A stretch of 64,000 bases of DNA from Cryptomeria japonica. Its lineage: Eukaryota > Streptophyta > Pinopsida > Cupressales > Cupressaceae. Of the stretch, positions 11,325-23,600 are shown piece by piece. Both the position numbers and the translations under genes were made by a program. How positions within the stretch are numbered: position 1 is the stretch's first letter; the number at the start of each line of letters is the position of its first letter. Location of the stretch: positions 183,232,977 through 183,296,976 of the forward strand of contig NC_081411.1 in the NCBI RefSeq assembly GCF_030272615.1, in the 5' to 3' direction. The notes below the pieces were generated by a model. It worked only from the letters and a program-made list of their open reading frames with translations. It did not search any database and had not been told where the DNA came from.

Positions 11325-14300
11325 ATGGAGATGGCCTCCACTGCAAATTTTGCGCACAGGCTCCATGTTTTGTTGTCAGTTGGCATCTCTGTGTTGTTCA
11401 TTGCCCAAAATGTACCAATCTGCAACGCAATGATGAAAATGTGCAACGGCAATACTAATACAAGCGCCCAATTCCGTAGTAATTTGAACATGGTTCTTAA
11501 TAATCTTGTAGATAATACCTCATCGTCAAATGGTTTCATTATCTCTACTTCCGGCGAAGGTGCAGACAGAGCATCTGGACTGCTCCAATGTCTGGGAGAC
11601 GTAAACATGCAAGAATGCTTCAACTGTTCACGAGAAGCAAACAGCACTGTCCGCAACTCCTGTAAAGATGCCATAGGCGCTAGGGTTTGGCTGGACAACT
11701 GCTACATACGCTATGAGAACTATGCCTTCGGCGGACATCTAAGTACCGACGGACAGGTTGATCCCGGTACAGCCAAGGCCTTAGGTGATCCTGATTTGTT
11801 TAGTGCGGCAGTTAAGGCGCTTTTCAAAAATCTGTCAGATGAAGCCCTTCGTTCCTCTGATCGATTTTCTTCTGGACAAACAAATGCCTCTATGACTTAC
11901 CGAACACTCGGTTTCGTCCAGTGCTGGAGAGATATGACTAATGTTAGCGACTGCAGATCATGTTTATCAAATGCAATTCAGAATTTGCTGGATGCGACTG
12001 AGAATGGAACTCGTCTTGGAGCTGTCGCCGGCTTGGGAAGTTGCATGGCACGTTATAGCTCAATCTTACTGCCTCCTCCACCAAGTAATATGCCTATGGA
12101 TTTTCTTTCTGGTTAGTTTTAATTATGTTGACCAATCTGATGACAATATATAATAGGGGATTTATCCGTATGAACAACAAGAAGGAAACCTAATTCAAAT
12201 GGATTTTGCCAGTGGAACTTGTTAATGTTATGTATCTGCTAAGTAATGCCTGCCTGCTACTAGTATGGCTTAAGTAATCGAAATAACAACGTTTTAATGG
12301 GTTTACATTACACTCAAACTTATCTTCTGTGCAGAAAATTCCTCAAAGAAATTAAAGATGATTTTGGGTATTCTCGGCGGCTTGGTGGTGATAGTACTGT
12401 TATTTCTATTTTCAATTAGAAGAAAATTGAAATCTGTAATATTAGGGAAGCTAGGCATTTTAAAGAAAGGTAACATATACCCTAACATATTCGAGGGAAT
12501 ATAGATAAGATATTCTGATTTTTTAATTATTTTCCCTGCTGTTATGCTAATTAACTATCTGCAAGGAAACCAGACACGGATGCAGATTCAGTGATCAGCA
12601 AGGAGCATGAAATAGTGTTTACCTTGGACAATATTAGGGTTGCCACAAGAAATTTCCATGATGATAATAAACTTGGAGAGGGAGGGTTTGGCTCAGTATA
12701 CAAGGTAAAATAGAATACAACATAGCTCTAACAGACCATGTTTTCATGTTTTCTTGTTTTCGTTCTTTCTACTACATCGCCCACATAAATGAAGACAGAA
12801 TTTCCATGTTGTCAGGTTTTATGTAAGCTTAAGTTTTAAGTGTTCTTTAATGTTAGGGTACTATGCCAGATGGAAAAGAAGTAGCAGTAAAAAAGCTTTC
12901 CTTAAAATCATCGCAAGGAAAAGTGGAGTTTTTAAATGAGGTTAAGCTGGTGGCCAAAATTCAACATCGTAATCTTGTGAGTCTGCTTGGATGTTGCATA
13001 GAGGGTTTTGAACGCTTGCTTGTATACGAGTTCCTGGTTAACAAGAGCCTTGACAAAATACTATTTGGTGAGTTTATTCCATCTAAATTTAAAAAGGAAA
13101 GTGATACAATACTTGTTTTCTCTACGATCATTAAGTCATAGAACATTGGTTCTTATTGAGGGTAATTTATTTGACCCATGGTTATAGATCCAGATCAAAG
13201 AAAAGAACTTGATTGGAATAAGCGTTTGAACATCATATGTGGAATAGCTCGTGGGCTTCTGTACTTGCATGAAGATTCTCGGCTGCGGATCATTCATCGA
13301 GACATCAAAGCAAGCAATATTTTACTCGATGAGAAATTCTTACCAAAAATATCAGATTTTGGCTTAGCAAGACTGATTCATCAAGATGAAGCCTACGTTA
13401 ATACAAGGGTAGCAGGAACATAGTAAATATCTAAGCACTGTATTTATTAGTTGAAGGAAACGATGATGATTTCCCGTCTCAACCCCTCATTTACTACTAA
13501 ACAACTTGCATAGATAGATTTCTAGGGAATATTATCTAAATAAATGAGATATAAAACTTATATTATTTGATTGCAGTAAATTTTCTATTTCCATTATTTT
13601 TCCTTTTCGAAATTATTTAAATTTTTTTTTTAATCTTCAACTCTCAAACAATAGTTTTCATTTTAGATAGTTTTTTAAGTTATTTGATGAGCTAATAATT
13701 CTTCTTTATTATGTAGTGGTTATATGGCACCAGAGTACGCTATGTTAGGCCAATTATCTGTTAAAGCTGATGTCTATAGCTTTGGCGTTGTCATTTTAGA
13801 GATTATTTGTGGGAGAAAGAACACTGATATTACATTATTCCCTGAATTTCAAAGCCTATTAGATTGGGTAAGGTAAATTTATTTTAATCTATTTAATTTT
13901 TTCAAGTTATAATATATTTAAGATGAACATGCAATGTTCTTATGTAGGTATGGAGATGTTATCTACAAGGAAATATTGTGGATATAATTGACAAAGCAAT
14001 AATTGGGAGCTTTACAATTGAACAAGTTTCAAGATACATTCATATTGGTCTTTTATGTACACAAGCAGAAGCATCACTTCGTCCATCAATGCTTAATGCA
14101 TATGCAACGCTTTCAAACCTTTCTATTACCAACCTACCAAATGTCACGAGACCTGCTTATCTAAGTGTTAAACATGAAGATATTGTTGTGCATACACATG
14201 CATCAACATCTACAATTGAAAGTACAAATTCTATTGTTATGCCATTCTTATATAATCCATCTATGACCCCTTCAGTCTCCCCATCTATCAATGATGTAAC

Positions 14301-14325
14301 AATAACAGATTCGGGTTCTAGGTGA
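11325..14325 (+). CDS. Cysteine-rich receptor-like protein kinase (two DUF26 domains)
   Basis: Plasma-membrane receptor kinase of the CRK family. These proteins have extracellular DUF26 (Gnk2-like) domains and act in stress and immune signalling. Exons by GT-AG sites: 11325-12111, 12335-12469, 12566-12704, 12857-13067, 13188-13422, 13717-13867, 13948-14325. Exon 1 encodes a signal peptide ([15 protein letters not shown]) and two DUF26 domains, with [13 protein letters not shown] and [14 protein letters not shown]. Exon 2 encodes the membrane helix ([16 protein letters not shown]). Exons 3-7 encode the kinase: [10 protein letters not shown] glycine loop, AVKKL lysine, [10 protein letters not shown] catalytic loop, DFG and YMAPEY. 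The start at 11325 is the first ATG in frame before the signal peptide; 11331 is possible. Exon 2 leaves phase 1 but exon 3 needs phase 2, so the canonical model is off by one base there. The gene may be a recent pseudogene, use an unusual splice, or carry a sequence error. All catalytic motifs are intact. Confidence 0.85.
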
Positions 14326-16020
14326 TCTAGCTTACTATTTCTACTTTATAATAAGGGCTACAATGTAGTCGAAAACCATATAAATATTGTGTATATCTAT
14401 GGGTTTAAGTATAAAGTATTGGTTTGATGTTTGAAATTAATGAACCTTGTTAATACAACTACATCTACAAATTCTTTGATGTTTTGTATAACTAAATCAA
14501 GCATAATGATATTAAATTCAACCACTTTGAAAGTAAGTTTAGATTGTGTTTCATTCCTTGAATTGGATCACAAAACAACATCATCATTAGTCTCTATGTT
14601 GATCTTATGAAGTACGTTGGAACACCAAGATGCATAAGGTACAAATAATAGCATTTGTAATATCAATATTCTACTCTTGGGGTAGTGCTCATGCATTGTA
14701 CAAAATATATACGAAATTTCCAAGTCATGGTTTTTCTACTCTTCTTAAAAGGTGCATTGTTTAAGTTAGATTATTGTTTTTCTCATCTTTAGGTAGAAAT
14801 TGTTCCTCTAATGTTTCCCGATGAGATTGAAAACACATGTCATACTAGGAAGTCTTTATTTTTCTATATTATAACAAAAAAAAATGATATTGCCATATTT
14901 TTATTATTATGTTTTTATATAGGTAAGATAGTAACTACAAAAAAAATTGCAAAATGGAATATAAAATTATATATAATAATAAGAGAATTATTGTTAGGAT
15001 ACCTATCATATATAAATGAAGTTTATTACAACATTCTCTCGCGATCTATCATTTTATCAATTAATGTCACTTCTTGGGTTTGTAGATTTGATAATGCAAG
15101 AGTTTTTGTGTAGAGAATTCTTTCAACACTATTTCTAACTCCTTCTGATTTTCTCAATTAATGAACTTTAAAGTTAAATAATTGAAGGTGAATGGAAAAA
15201 TTAAACAAAATCTAATTGTACACCATCAAACAAAAATCATGTATAGTAGATCATACAATGAAAATTGATTCCCAAGGTATAGAGGTGAATTACGAGAGTT
15301 AATCTTGTTCATTGAATCAAAGCTTCCTAATTACTTTTCACCTATTTAATCATCTTAAACATTTCTAGGATTTCACTTCACATACTTTATTTAAGTAATA
15401 GCATTTTCAAATCTACAACATGCCATGATATCTTTGAAATCATATATATACACAAGCTAAAGAATCGAATATTGTAGCAAAGGAAAGATCAACCTAACAA
15501 TAGAATGGAAGCCTTTACTTAAGTAGATAGGCTATAGCATAAATTTTATTTATTAGTTTACATAATTTTATTGGAATAAATAAATAAAGCATTTCTTTTA
15601 TATATTGATAGTGTGTAGTGTACTACAAGTAGGAGTCTTCTAGATTGTAGAATAACTTTCGCTAATATTTTTAGTTGTTAAAATAAATCTAGATTTATAA
15701 GAGATTTTTCTTCCTCTTAAGAAGATATATGTGTATGTGTATGTATGTATATATACATGTATACTATGTAATCTCCTTCAAATGAATAAACAAACAATTT
15801 TATTCATTTTTGTATTTTTATAATCTATATCTATGTTCTAATATGATTTATTAGAAGCTACCCAACTTTTATCTTCAGTTGAAAGTACTAGATCCCATAG
15901 ACTTTCATTATTAACCTAACTTCCTCGAATTCTAATGATCCAAAAAGAAAAGTCAATAGGATGTGTGATAACAATGGTAGGACTATCTTAAAAAGACCAA
16001 ATCAAATTAATCTTTTATCA
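14326..16020. other. Gene 3' flank and AT-rich spacer
   Basis: The first few hundred bases are probably the receptor kinase 3' UTR. The remainder holds no frame I would defend; the 100-codon frame at 14811-15113 has low-complexity, AT-driven composition. A short GTAT/TATG microsatellite lies at about 15728-15752. Confidence 0.5.
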
Positions 16021-16023
16021 GAA

Positions 16024-16315
16024 TTTATGGAAAACATAGTGCTTGAGCAAGGAGGCTTTATTCTTGTTCTCCTTGAATGACACATGGACCATAAGGAGTC
16101 ATTTTGCAAGATTATTCTTAAGGTATGTATTTATACTTTGACTTGAATCCGCATATTTAGACTAGTCTATTTATGGAAAACATAGAATTTGAACAAGAAG
16201 GCTTTATTCTTGTTCTCCTTAAATGACACATGGCACGTAAGGAGTCATTTTGCATGATTATTCTTAAAGTATGTATTTATACTTTGACTTGAATCCTCAT
16301 ATTTAGACTAAGACT
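16024..16315 (+). repeat. 146-bp tandem duplication
   Basis: Two adjacent copies begin TTTATGGAAAACATAG at 16024 and 16170. They share GGCTTTATTCTTGTTCTCC, TAAGGAGTCATTTTGCA and TTTATACTTTGACTTGAATCC in order. I count roughly a dozen differences, so identity is near 90%. Confidence 0.85.
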
Positions 16316-16319
16316 AAAT

Positions 16320-18160
16320 ATTTTTATGTAGGTTAAATTAATGATGATGGTGCAATTGATGCTTATATTGATAAGGACTCATATGATCAATAAAAAAGAC
16401 ATATCATGCAAAAAATATTTTTTTGATGGAAAAGGTCACGTCAATTTTTTAAATATTATTCTTAATTAAGGGAAAAGAGATTTGTAGTTTTGATATTCTT
16501 CGTAGGAGGGAGATGATAGACTACGAAGTGACGTCTATTTATTAATCTTCTTACCTATATCGAAATTTCCATTATAGGAGAAGAAAATTACCAATAATTT
16601 CAATACTATTCTTCTTCAATAAAAAAAGGGTCAACTCGATTTATTTCATTCATATAGCATTAAAAAGAGCAGGGTCACAAGCGAATCAACTTTCACAAAA
16701 TTATAAAAAATTGAGTCTTATTGCCATCCGAGGAATTAGTGGGGGATGACGTTGCCATGGTGTGGTTGGCCAAATGTTTGGTATTCAGACTTATCACGGT
16801 ACATGAATAGCATATTAGATATTAAAATAAGTTAAAACTGTTATTTTCCATTCCCATCTTAATTAATTGATTAATCTTGATTATCTATCATTAATATGTT
16901 TTCTAATATTAAATTTTCAAATTGTCACATGATTCTAGTACTAAATTTCTCAATTTGTCATCAAATAAAAAGTGTCCATTACTCCTCTATTGATTAGACA
17001 TGTGTGAGCATGTCACTTTAACCTATTCATTTGCTCACACACTTGTGAGCATCCAATCATATAAGTTTGAATTCGCTCTCATGGCTCCAACTAATCTTTG
17101 TCTTATATGATCAATGTCCACAGCGTTTGTCACACATGTTTGAGCATACCTACTCGTACATATGTAGCCACCCCATTCCTTATACTTGTCCATTCATTGC
17201 CATCCTATTTGTTATATATGTTGTGTTACACACGTGAAAAACCTAGCTCTAACACCTCTAGTAGTTATCGTTCCCATCTTCCACAAATGTAACACTTCTC
17301 ATAATGCTAAGCTCTCAATCCTTGAATTCACACTCATTCAATTTGAGCCCTCCATTTCTATCATCAAAGGTTACAAATATAAGGCCTTTCATTCTATTTT
17401 GGAAACCACTTCTTATCTATCCAATGATGTCCATTTCAAAACCAAAATACATCATCATACTAACATTATGATACTTTGTTGAGCAATCCACTCTACAAAT
17501 ATTGCAACCAAACATCAATTTCGAGAGGAAATGAAGTGAAGAAAGGATGCACTTCATCAGTTCAATTGAAATACTATGGTAAAAAAGGTAAACGGTTTGG
17601 TTATCTGCAAAAGCTTCTGGAAACAATTGTGTTCGATTTTTTTATCAACGTTTTGGATTACACTCTATAATCCATCATCAAGATGAATGAAAGCACATTA
17701 AGCAAAAAATGAGTGGTTGCAGACTATGATGATACTTAAAAACAAGGGGGGAAAGATGAAAGAAAAAGACAACAAGTACAACAATAAATAAAAAATTAAA
17801 AAGTTAAAAGACAAAAAGAACAAAAACAAATAAAGGAAGGAAAGAAATAAAAAGTTGTTGAACACCTATATATATATATAAACAACCAACAAACAAAACC
17901 ATAAGAAGACTAAAAAATTAAGCAATAAAAAGGAATTAAAAAAGCATATGCATACACATGGATGTAAATGTGTATATATGAAGATACATACCTATTTCGC
18001 AAAAATATGTATATGCATATAAATAAAAACCAAATAAGAAAAAATAAAATAAAAATAAAAATACACACACGCACATACATATGAATGAAATGTATGTATG
18101 TAAAAATACCTACACATGTGTGTGTGTGTGTGTGTGTGTGTAGAACATGAGAGAAACTAA
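16320..18160. other. Spacer with microsatellites
   Basis: No supported gene. It includes A-rich low-complexity DNA (17720-17930), a TA run near 17868-17880 and a TG microsatellite at 18116-18141 just outside the Penelope-like arm. Confidence 0.55.
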
Positions 18161-18162
18161 AA

Positions 18163-18436
18163 GACAAAACACCAACAAACATAAGGAACACAAAAATAAT
18201 AATAATAATAATAATAATAATAGTAATAATAATAAATTAGAAGTGAAAAGAAAACCAAGAGGTCAAATGAAGCACGAAAAAAGGAAGGAACGAACAAGGA
18301 GGAAGAAGACAAAATGAGGAAGGAGAGGGGAAGGGGTTGGTGGGGTACCGACCAAGGCCAGAAAGCAAGGGGTACCAAGCGTGACTAAGACTCCAACCAT
18401 CATCTCTATTTAAGTTATTGGGATGATTATGGATCT
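18163..18436 (+). repeat. Left inverted arm of the Penelope-like relic
   Basis: This is the reverse complement of 19079-19351. Matching landmarks are CTAAGACTCCAACCATCATC here and its complement at about 19110-19130, the ATAAGGAACACA/TGAGTTCCTTAT pair, and an ATA/TTA triplet run in both arms. The triplet run is longer here (about 18197-18236). Confidence 0.85.
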
Positions 18437-19078
18437 AAATGGCCTCCAAAAGTTTCCTTTTGAAAAAAATATCCTCCTTGAACAAGATTTGTGTGTTCTC
18501 CAAACAGATTTGGTGTTTGGACGAGGAAGAGTGTTTAGCAAGAGACAATTGGGATACTCGGCCATGTCTGATGTCTGCACCATGTTCTTTGATGCGGGTG
18601 GAGAAGGGGTGCTACATGAACAGACCACCTTGTAAACACTCGAATCAAGGAAAGAGTCTTTGGAATCCTTGAGGGGAGGAAGCCGCCTTTTAATAGTGGT
18701 GCATGGCTTGAAAGCATAGTGAATACCTTTATTAAGAAGGATCTTACTGATTATGTGGGAAATACCTTCAATATAGGGAAGGGATCCATTTAGTGAGAAG
18801 GAAGGATGAGAAGGTTTGGGGTCCAAAATAAGCCAAGACCTGACAAGGTAGAATTTTCTAGAAATTTGTTTAGAAGAATACCCATTCAACAAGAATACCT
18901 TGTCCAGGTGGTTCAACTCAGGTTCTAGGTGTTCTTTATAACAAATTTGATGTGCTCTAATGGTGAGCATTTTAAGGATCCCTAAATTTTGGCTAGGGTG
19001 GTGGTGGGAAGAGGCTTGAAGGTAGAGGTCAGTGTGGGTCACTTTTTGATACACACAATGACCCAATAACTTAAATAA

Positions 19079-19351
19079 AGATCCATTATCATCCCAATAA
19101 CTTAAATAGAGATGGTGGTTGGAGTCTTAGTCGCTCTTGGTACCCCTTTCTTTCTAGCCTTAGTCGCCCCCTATTCCCCCCGCCCCGCACCCCCCCCTCT
19201 CCCCCCTCCTTCCTCTTTTCATCTTCTTCCTCCTTGTTCGTTCCTTCCTTTTTTCGTGCTTTGTTTTGCCTCTTAATTTTCTTCTCACTTTTATTTTATT
19301 ATTATTATTTTTATTATTTTTTGAGTTCCTTATGTTTTCTGGTGTTTTGTC
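19079..19351 (-). repeat. Right inverted arm of the Penelope-like relic
   Basis: Inverted partner of 18163-18436. On plus it encodes the element's C-terminal NNLNRDGGWSLSRSWYP signature, followed by a C-rich and pyrimidine-rich 3' region. Differences from the left arm are mostly in C runs and the triplet repeat. Confidence 0.85.
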
Positions 19352-19359
19352 ATATATAT

Positions 19360-19398
<39 letters not shown>

Positions 19399-19402
19399 TA
19401 CT

Positions 19403-19501
19403 CCTTAGTGATGTAGCCTTGGGTAAGAAATGGGCATTACTATATATATATATATATATATATAGTAATGCCCATTTCTTACCCAAGGCTATATCACTAA
19501 G
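19403..19501. repeat. Long hairpin with TA-repeat loop
   Basis: Left arm CCTTAGTGATGTAGCCTTGG followed by GTAAGAAATGGGCATTAC; the right arm is its near-perfect reverse complement, ending CTATATCACTAAG. Arms are about 40 bp with about one mismatch, separated by a TA run of about 22 bp. A second TA run precedes it (about 19366-19400). It could be a small foldback/MITE-type element or a palindrome grown around a microsatellite. Confidence 0.85.
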
Positions 19502-19509
19502 AAGTAGAA

Positions 19510-20657
19510 TTTTATTTTTTAAAACAACACTCATCTAACAAAACTTGTCACTTCATACCTAATTTTCTCTTCCTCATATAGTACTTGGCTTGACTCGTTG
19601 AATATTCCTGCCCATATATGTCTACACCTCTAGATGCATAATATCAAATCTATCAAATGTTATATTAATGATCGAAAAGTTAAACCATATTATTGCTTTA
19701 ATTGGATCGATCACATAGTAGTTTACCATAGAACTCACATGCACAAACACACAACATTATGCAAGAGTGGGGAGACCAGACAAACTCAAAAGAGCCAAAC
19801 CTAAGGGCTAGACCTAAACTCTCGGGGGCTCATCGCAAATGGCCTTGCCTACATGAAAGCGTGGAGACTTCATAGTTAGACTTAAAAATCATTAATAAAA
19901 GCAGGTAAGCAACCTTTTCTAAGGCCTCATACCTCATGCAGTTCTCTCGTCGACTGCCACCCACTTAGGTGAAATAGGGACGAAGTCCTAGATAGCTTTA
20001 ATATAAAAGTTATTTATACATAGGTTTCCCTACAAGACTACACAAAGGATCTCAATATGTGTTCCAAACATCAACTCCAATACTAATATAAAACAGTATG
20101 ATATCTTTCCGCGTTTAAAAAAATATATTTAAAATGCTAGTTTTTGAATACAAGTTAAAAATATATATTTAAAATGCTAGTTAAAACAATCCTATTCTTA
20201 TTTATGAATACTAAGCCTCTATAAGTTATCAAAGTCACTTTAAAATGTGAAATTAATTATACAATAAATCTTCAATATATTTTGTGAAAAGATATTCTCA
20301 TTTAAATATGTAAATAACTCAATTCTCAAATGGTTTACTATTTTTATATTAAAAGAAAAACACATATAAGAATCCTTCTATTAACAAACTTCCATTCTTC
20401 CAAAAAAAGTCAAATTATAATACTGAAAGTAAACCCTTATCATTTTCTCATTCAAATTATGGAATAAGTAGATTAAGAAAACTTCCTAAACTATTATTAA
20501 TACATATGTAAATAAGGAAATTTAATATTTAATAAAGATTTTTTTTAAATTACTTTCTATTGTAAAATTCTACAAAGATTCCAACAATGTAACTTTCTAA
20601 AACATTATTAACAAATATTCAAACAAGAAAACTTTATGACATAATTTATTTTCAAAA
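19510..20657. other. AT-rich spacer
   Basis: No supported gene. A direct repeat of about 24 bp (AAATATATTTAAAATGCTAG) occurs near 20128 and 20160. Confidence 0.55.
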
Positions 20658-23600
20658 TTTTTTTTTTGGATTAGATATCATATAAACATTACATGTCATC
20701 ATGAATGTGTGAGTTTAGTAGTATCAAGGAACCAAAGGAAGGTGCATACACAAAAAATATACAGTTGATGAGCACCTCCACTTGTGGTAAGATGATTACA
20801 TTAGATACATCTTAATTATAATAGCAAAAAACAAAATAGATAATTCTAGAGGACTAGGAAAATGAGATTTCAGATTCTGGTGCAGAGTTGGCTCCCAATG
20901 GAGGGATCCATGCCACCCAACCCAGTCTTCCATCCTGCCATACTTCCACTCGGCCATCAAGTATGTCCTGTTTGTGGGGGTGTGAGGTGTGTTCATGGAA
21001 CAAGTCAGCTTCCTCCCAAGAGATCTCCATGTGTAGGTGTCTACGATCCATTTGTCTCACGAAGGCCATAAGTTCTTGTTCAAATCCGGCCTTCCCCGGT
21101 TCATCTCTCTCCCACGTGAAGCCGTGAGACAACTCTTGGATCTATATAGTGGTGGCACCTTCCTTTATCCATCTATCAAACTTGTCTGAATCCAGCTTTA
21201 TTACCATAGTGACTTGCATCGAGACAGTATAAAAAATGAGTCTCCTAAGAGACTCAGTGAGGTGCCTAGAGTTATTATTAAAGACATCATCATTGCAGTA
21301 CTTCCAAATGAGCCAAAGAACTTCTAAAGTAAAACAAGACCAGAAGATATCTATAGTTTTCCTATAGCCCTTAATGTAGCCTAAAACAACATTTATGATT
21401 TCCACAAAATTAGATTCCAGATTAAGGCCGAACAAACTCCATATTTCTTTTGCAAAGTGACATTCAAAAAAAATATGTTTTACAGTTTCAGGTACTCTAC
21501 ATATTTTGCAATTTAGGTAGTTACCCTCCTTATCTTTTATGGGGAGTTTATTTAACAGCAGGCGCTAGCCAAAGGATTGTTTTTTTGGTTCATTTTGAGC
21601 TATCCAGAACTTACCCAACCTATCTTTCCTTTCCTTTGGTTCCCATTTTAGATCCCAGCATCTATTAAGGTGAATAAAAATGGTATCAACCTTGGTAAGT
21701 GAAGCATATATGCATTTGGCTTTAAGGGAGGGAAAAGGTGTGCCATCAGCCCAATAGAGTGCAGAGATGGGGGAGTGAGGGAGAGGAGGGTGAGAGGTGG
21801 GGGGGAACAGAAACTAAGGCCATTTTAAGGATGTTATAGGTTCTGCTCTGGGAAATTGGGATAGAGAAGGTAAGTTTAAGCTCCTCCCACATTCTCATTT
21901 GGCCATTCTCAAATATCTGATCAAAACATTTAATACCCATATTGTGCCATTTCAGTGTAGAGCAACCTTGAAGAGCTGCTAATGGTTTCCCATTATGAAA
22001 TAGGTTCCACCATATTGATCTATTACTAGCAATCGGCCCCTATATAATTCCATTTACTTTGAAGTGTGACAAGTGTTTCACCTGCTCCCAAGCTTTCCAT
22101 AGGGACTTAAAGACCCCAGACCCAGCTGGGGACACCTCTATCTATCCAAGAAGAAGGTCAATCATGGGGAGATCCTTCCATTTCTTGGCTTTCTTATGGA
22201 TTGAGGATGAAATATTTATTCTTATTAGAATTTTACATGGCTCATCTCCATCCATGGCCTTGAGAATCCATTTGGAGGTGAGGGTAATGCCCTGTAGTTT
22301 GAGATCTTTTAAGCCCATCCCACCATAAAGCTTATGCATAGTGCACCACTCCCATTTCACTGCATGTTGCTTCCTGGTACCTTTTCCATCTGACCATAGG
22401 AATTCCCTAATCTGTTTTTGGATATGATTGAATTGGTAGTTTTTGAAGAACCAAGCAGAGGAGAAATAGATATTATATGATGCCAAAATCTTTTGACAGA
22501 CTTGAAATCCACAGATAGTTTTTGTTCCATTTAGAGAGCTTCTTCTCTATCTTATTTCTTACCCATTCCCACATTTCTTTTAAATTTGGAAGGACAAAGA
22601 AAGGGATGCCTAGATATTTTACAATATGAGTAGATCCCATCCAGTTGAGAGAAAATTTTGAAAGCCAGTTCGGGGGGTTGTCATGCCAGCCAAGTAGATT
22701 GGATTTGTGCATAGCTACCTTACTGCCAAAGGCTAGGCAAAATATATCTATATTTTTCAGTAGAGCAACAAGGTTTTCTTCCTCGAGTTTAATTAAAATT
22801 GCAGTGTCATCAGCAAATTGGACATTACAGATTTCCTTTCTGTTAGGTAAGGATATGCCCCTGAACAGGAGGAGTGATAGAAGAGTCTTTAAGTAAGTAG
22901 AACATTGCATCAGCAGCTAGAACAAATAGGGCTGGGGCTAAGGGACATCCTTGCTTGGATCTTATCCTATTTACTTCAATGGGGGATCTTATCCTATTTA
23001 CTTCAATGGAGGCATTGGCATCACATAAGAGTGTTTTGGCCAGTTTGTGAAACCCAGGTGGGAATCCTAGTGATTGAAGCATCTGAATGATATATTCCCA
23101 TTCTATTCTATCATAAGCTTTCTTGAAGTCTATGAGTAACATAGCTCCATTTTCCCTTGATTCCTTTGCCCAATGGAGTGATTCCCAACATGTGATTAGG
23201 TTCTCCAGTATATACCGTCCTTTGACAAACCTTGTTTGAGTAGTATTGATAATCTTAGATAAGATTTTTTCCAATCTGCTTGCAGTCAATTTCGCTAAGA
23301 TTTTATATGACACATTTAACAATGTAATGGGTCTCCAGTTCTTAATTAGGGTTATGTCACCCTCTTTAGGGATGATCTTGATCAGACCTTGGTTAATTTT
23401 TTCTCCCAAGAATCCAATGTGAATAGCGTTAGTATATAGAGTGTGAAGCTCATCCACAACCCATTCAATATTTTCTTTGTAGAATTCTATCGGAAATCCA
23501 TTAGGGCCAAGGGATTTTTCATTATTGAGGACCAATATAGCTTCCTTGATTTCTTCTTTAGAAATAGTTCTTTCAAGCATCTTACTATCTTCCTCATCAA

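Larger units (their letters stand above)
18163..19351 (-). mobile_element. Penelope-like retroelement relic (Dryad-type, GIY-YIG end)
   Basis: A fossil 3' portion of a Penelope-like element read on minus. The middle (about 18.43-19.05 kb) shows blocks typical of the stretch between reverse transcriptase and GIY-YIG endonuclease: LDKVFLLNGYSSKQISR, LPYIEGISHIISKILLNKG, FKPCTTIKRRL, then SVYKVVCSCS at the endonuclease start. Further endonuclease-type blocks (RIKEHGADIRHGR, FKRKLLEAI) lie in another frame. Both arms encode the family's C-terminal HPNNLNRD...WSLS signature, so two 3' ends face each other. Partial inverted copies are a known feature of Penelope-like elements. The reverse transcriptase core is absent. 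It is broken and moderately old. The name Dryad is inferred from the known presence of such elements in conifers. Confidence 0.75.

Noticed and set aside
14811-15113. 100-codon frame downstream of the receptor kinase
   Set aside because: AT-driven composition with many Ile, Leu and Lys residues; no signal of selection or family.
15600-15850. Possible solo LTR (AAGAAGATATATGTG...AATGAATAAACAAACAATTT resembles some copia LTR ends)
   Set aside because: No TG...CA boundaries or target duplication could be fixed.
17910-18191. Minus-strand frame with membrane-like Phe/Ile/Tyr runs
   Set aside because: Driven by A/T and TG microsatellites; no conserved segment.
18423-18672. Plus-strand frames of 70-77 codons with several cysteines
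   Set aside because: They overlap the Penelope-like coding region on minus, whose conserved motifs explain the openness.
19160-19538. Frames with IYIYIY runs
   Set aside because: Translations of the TA repeat inside the hairpin region.
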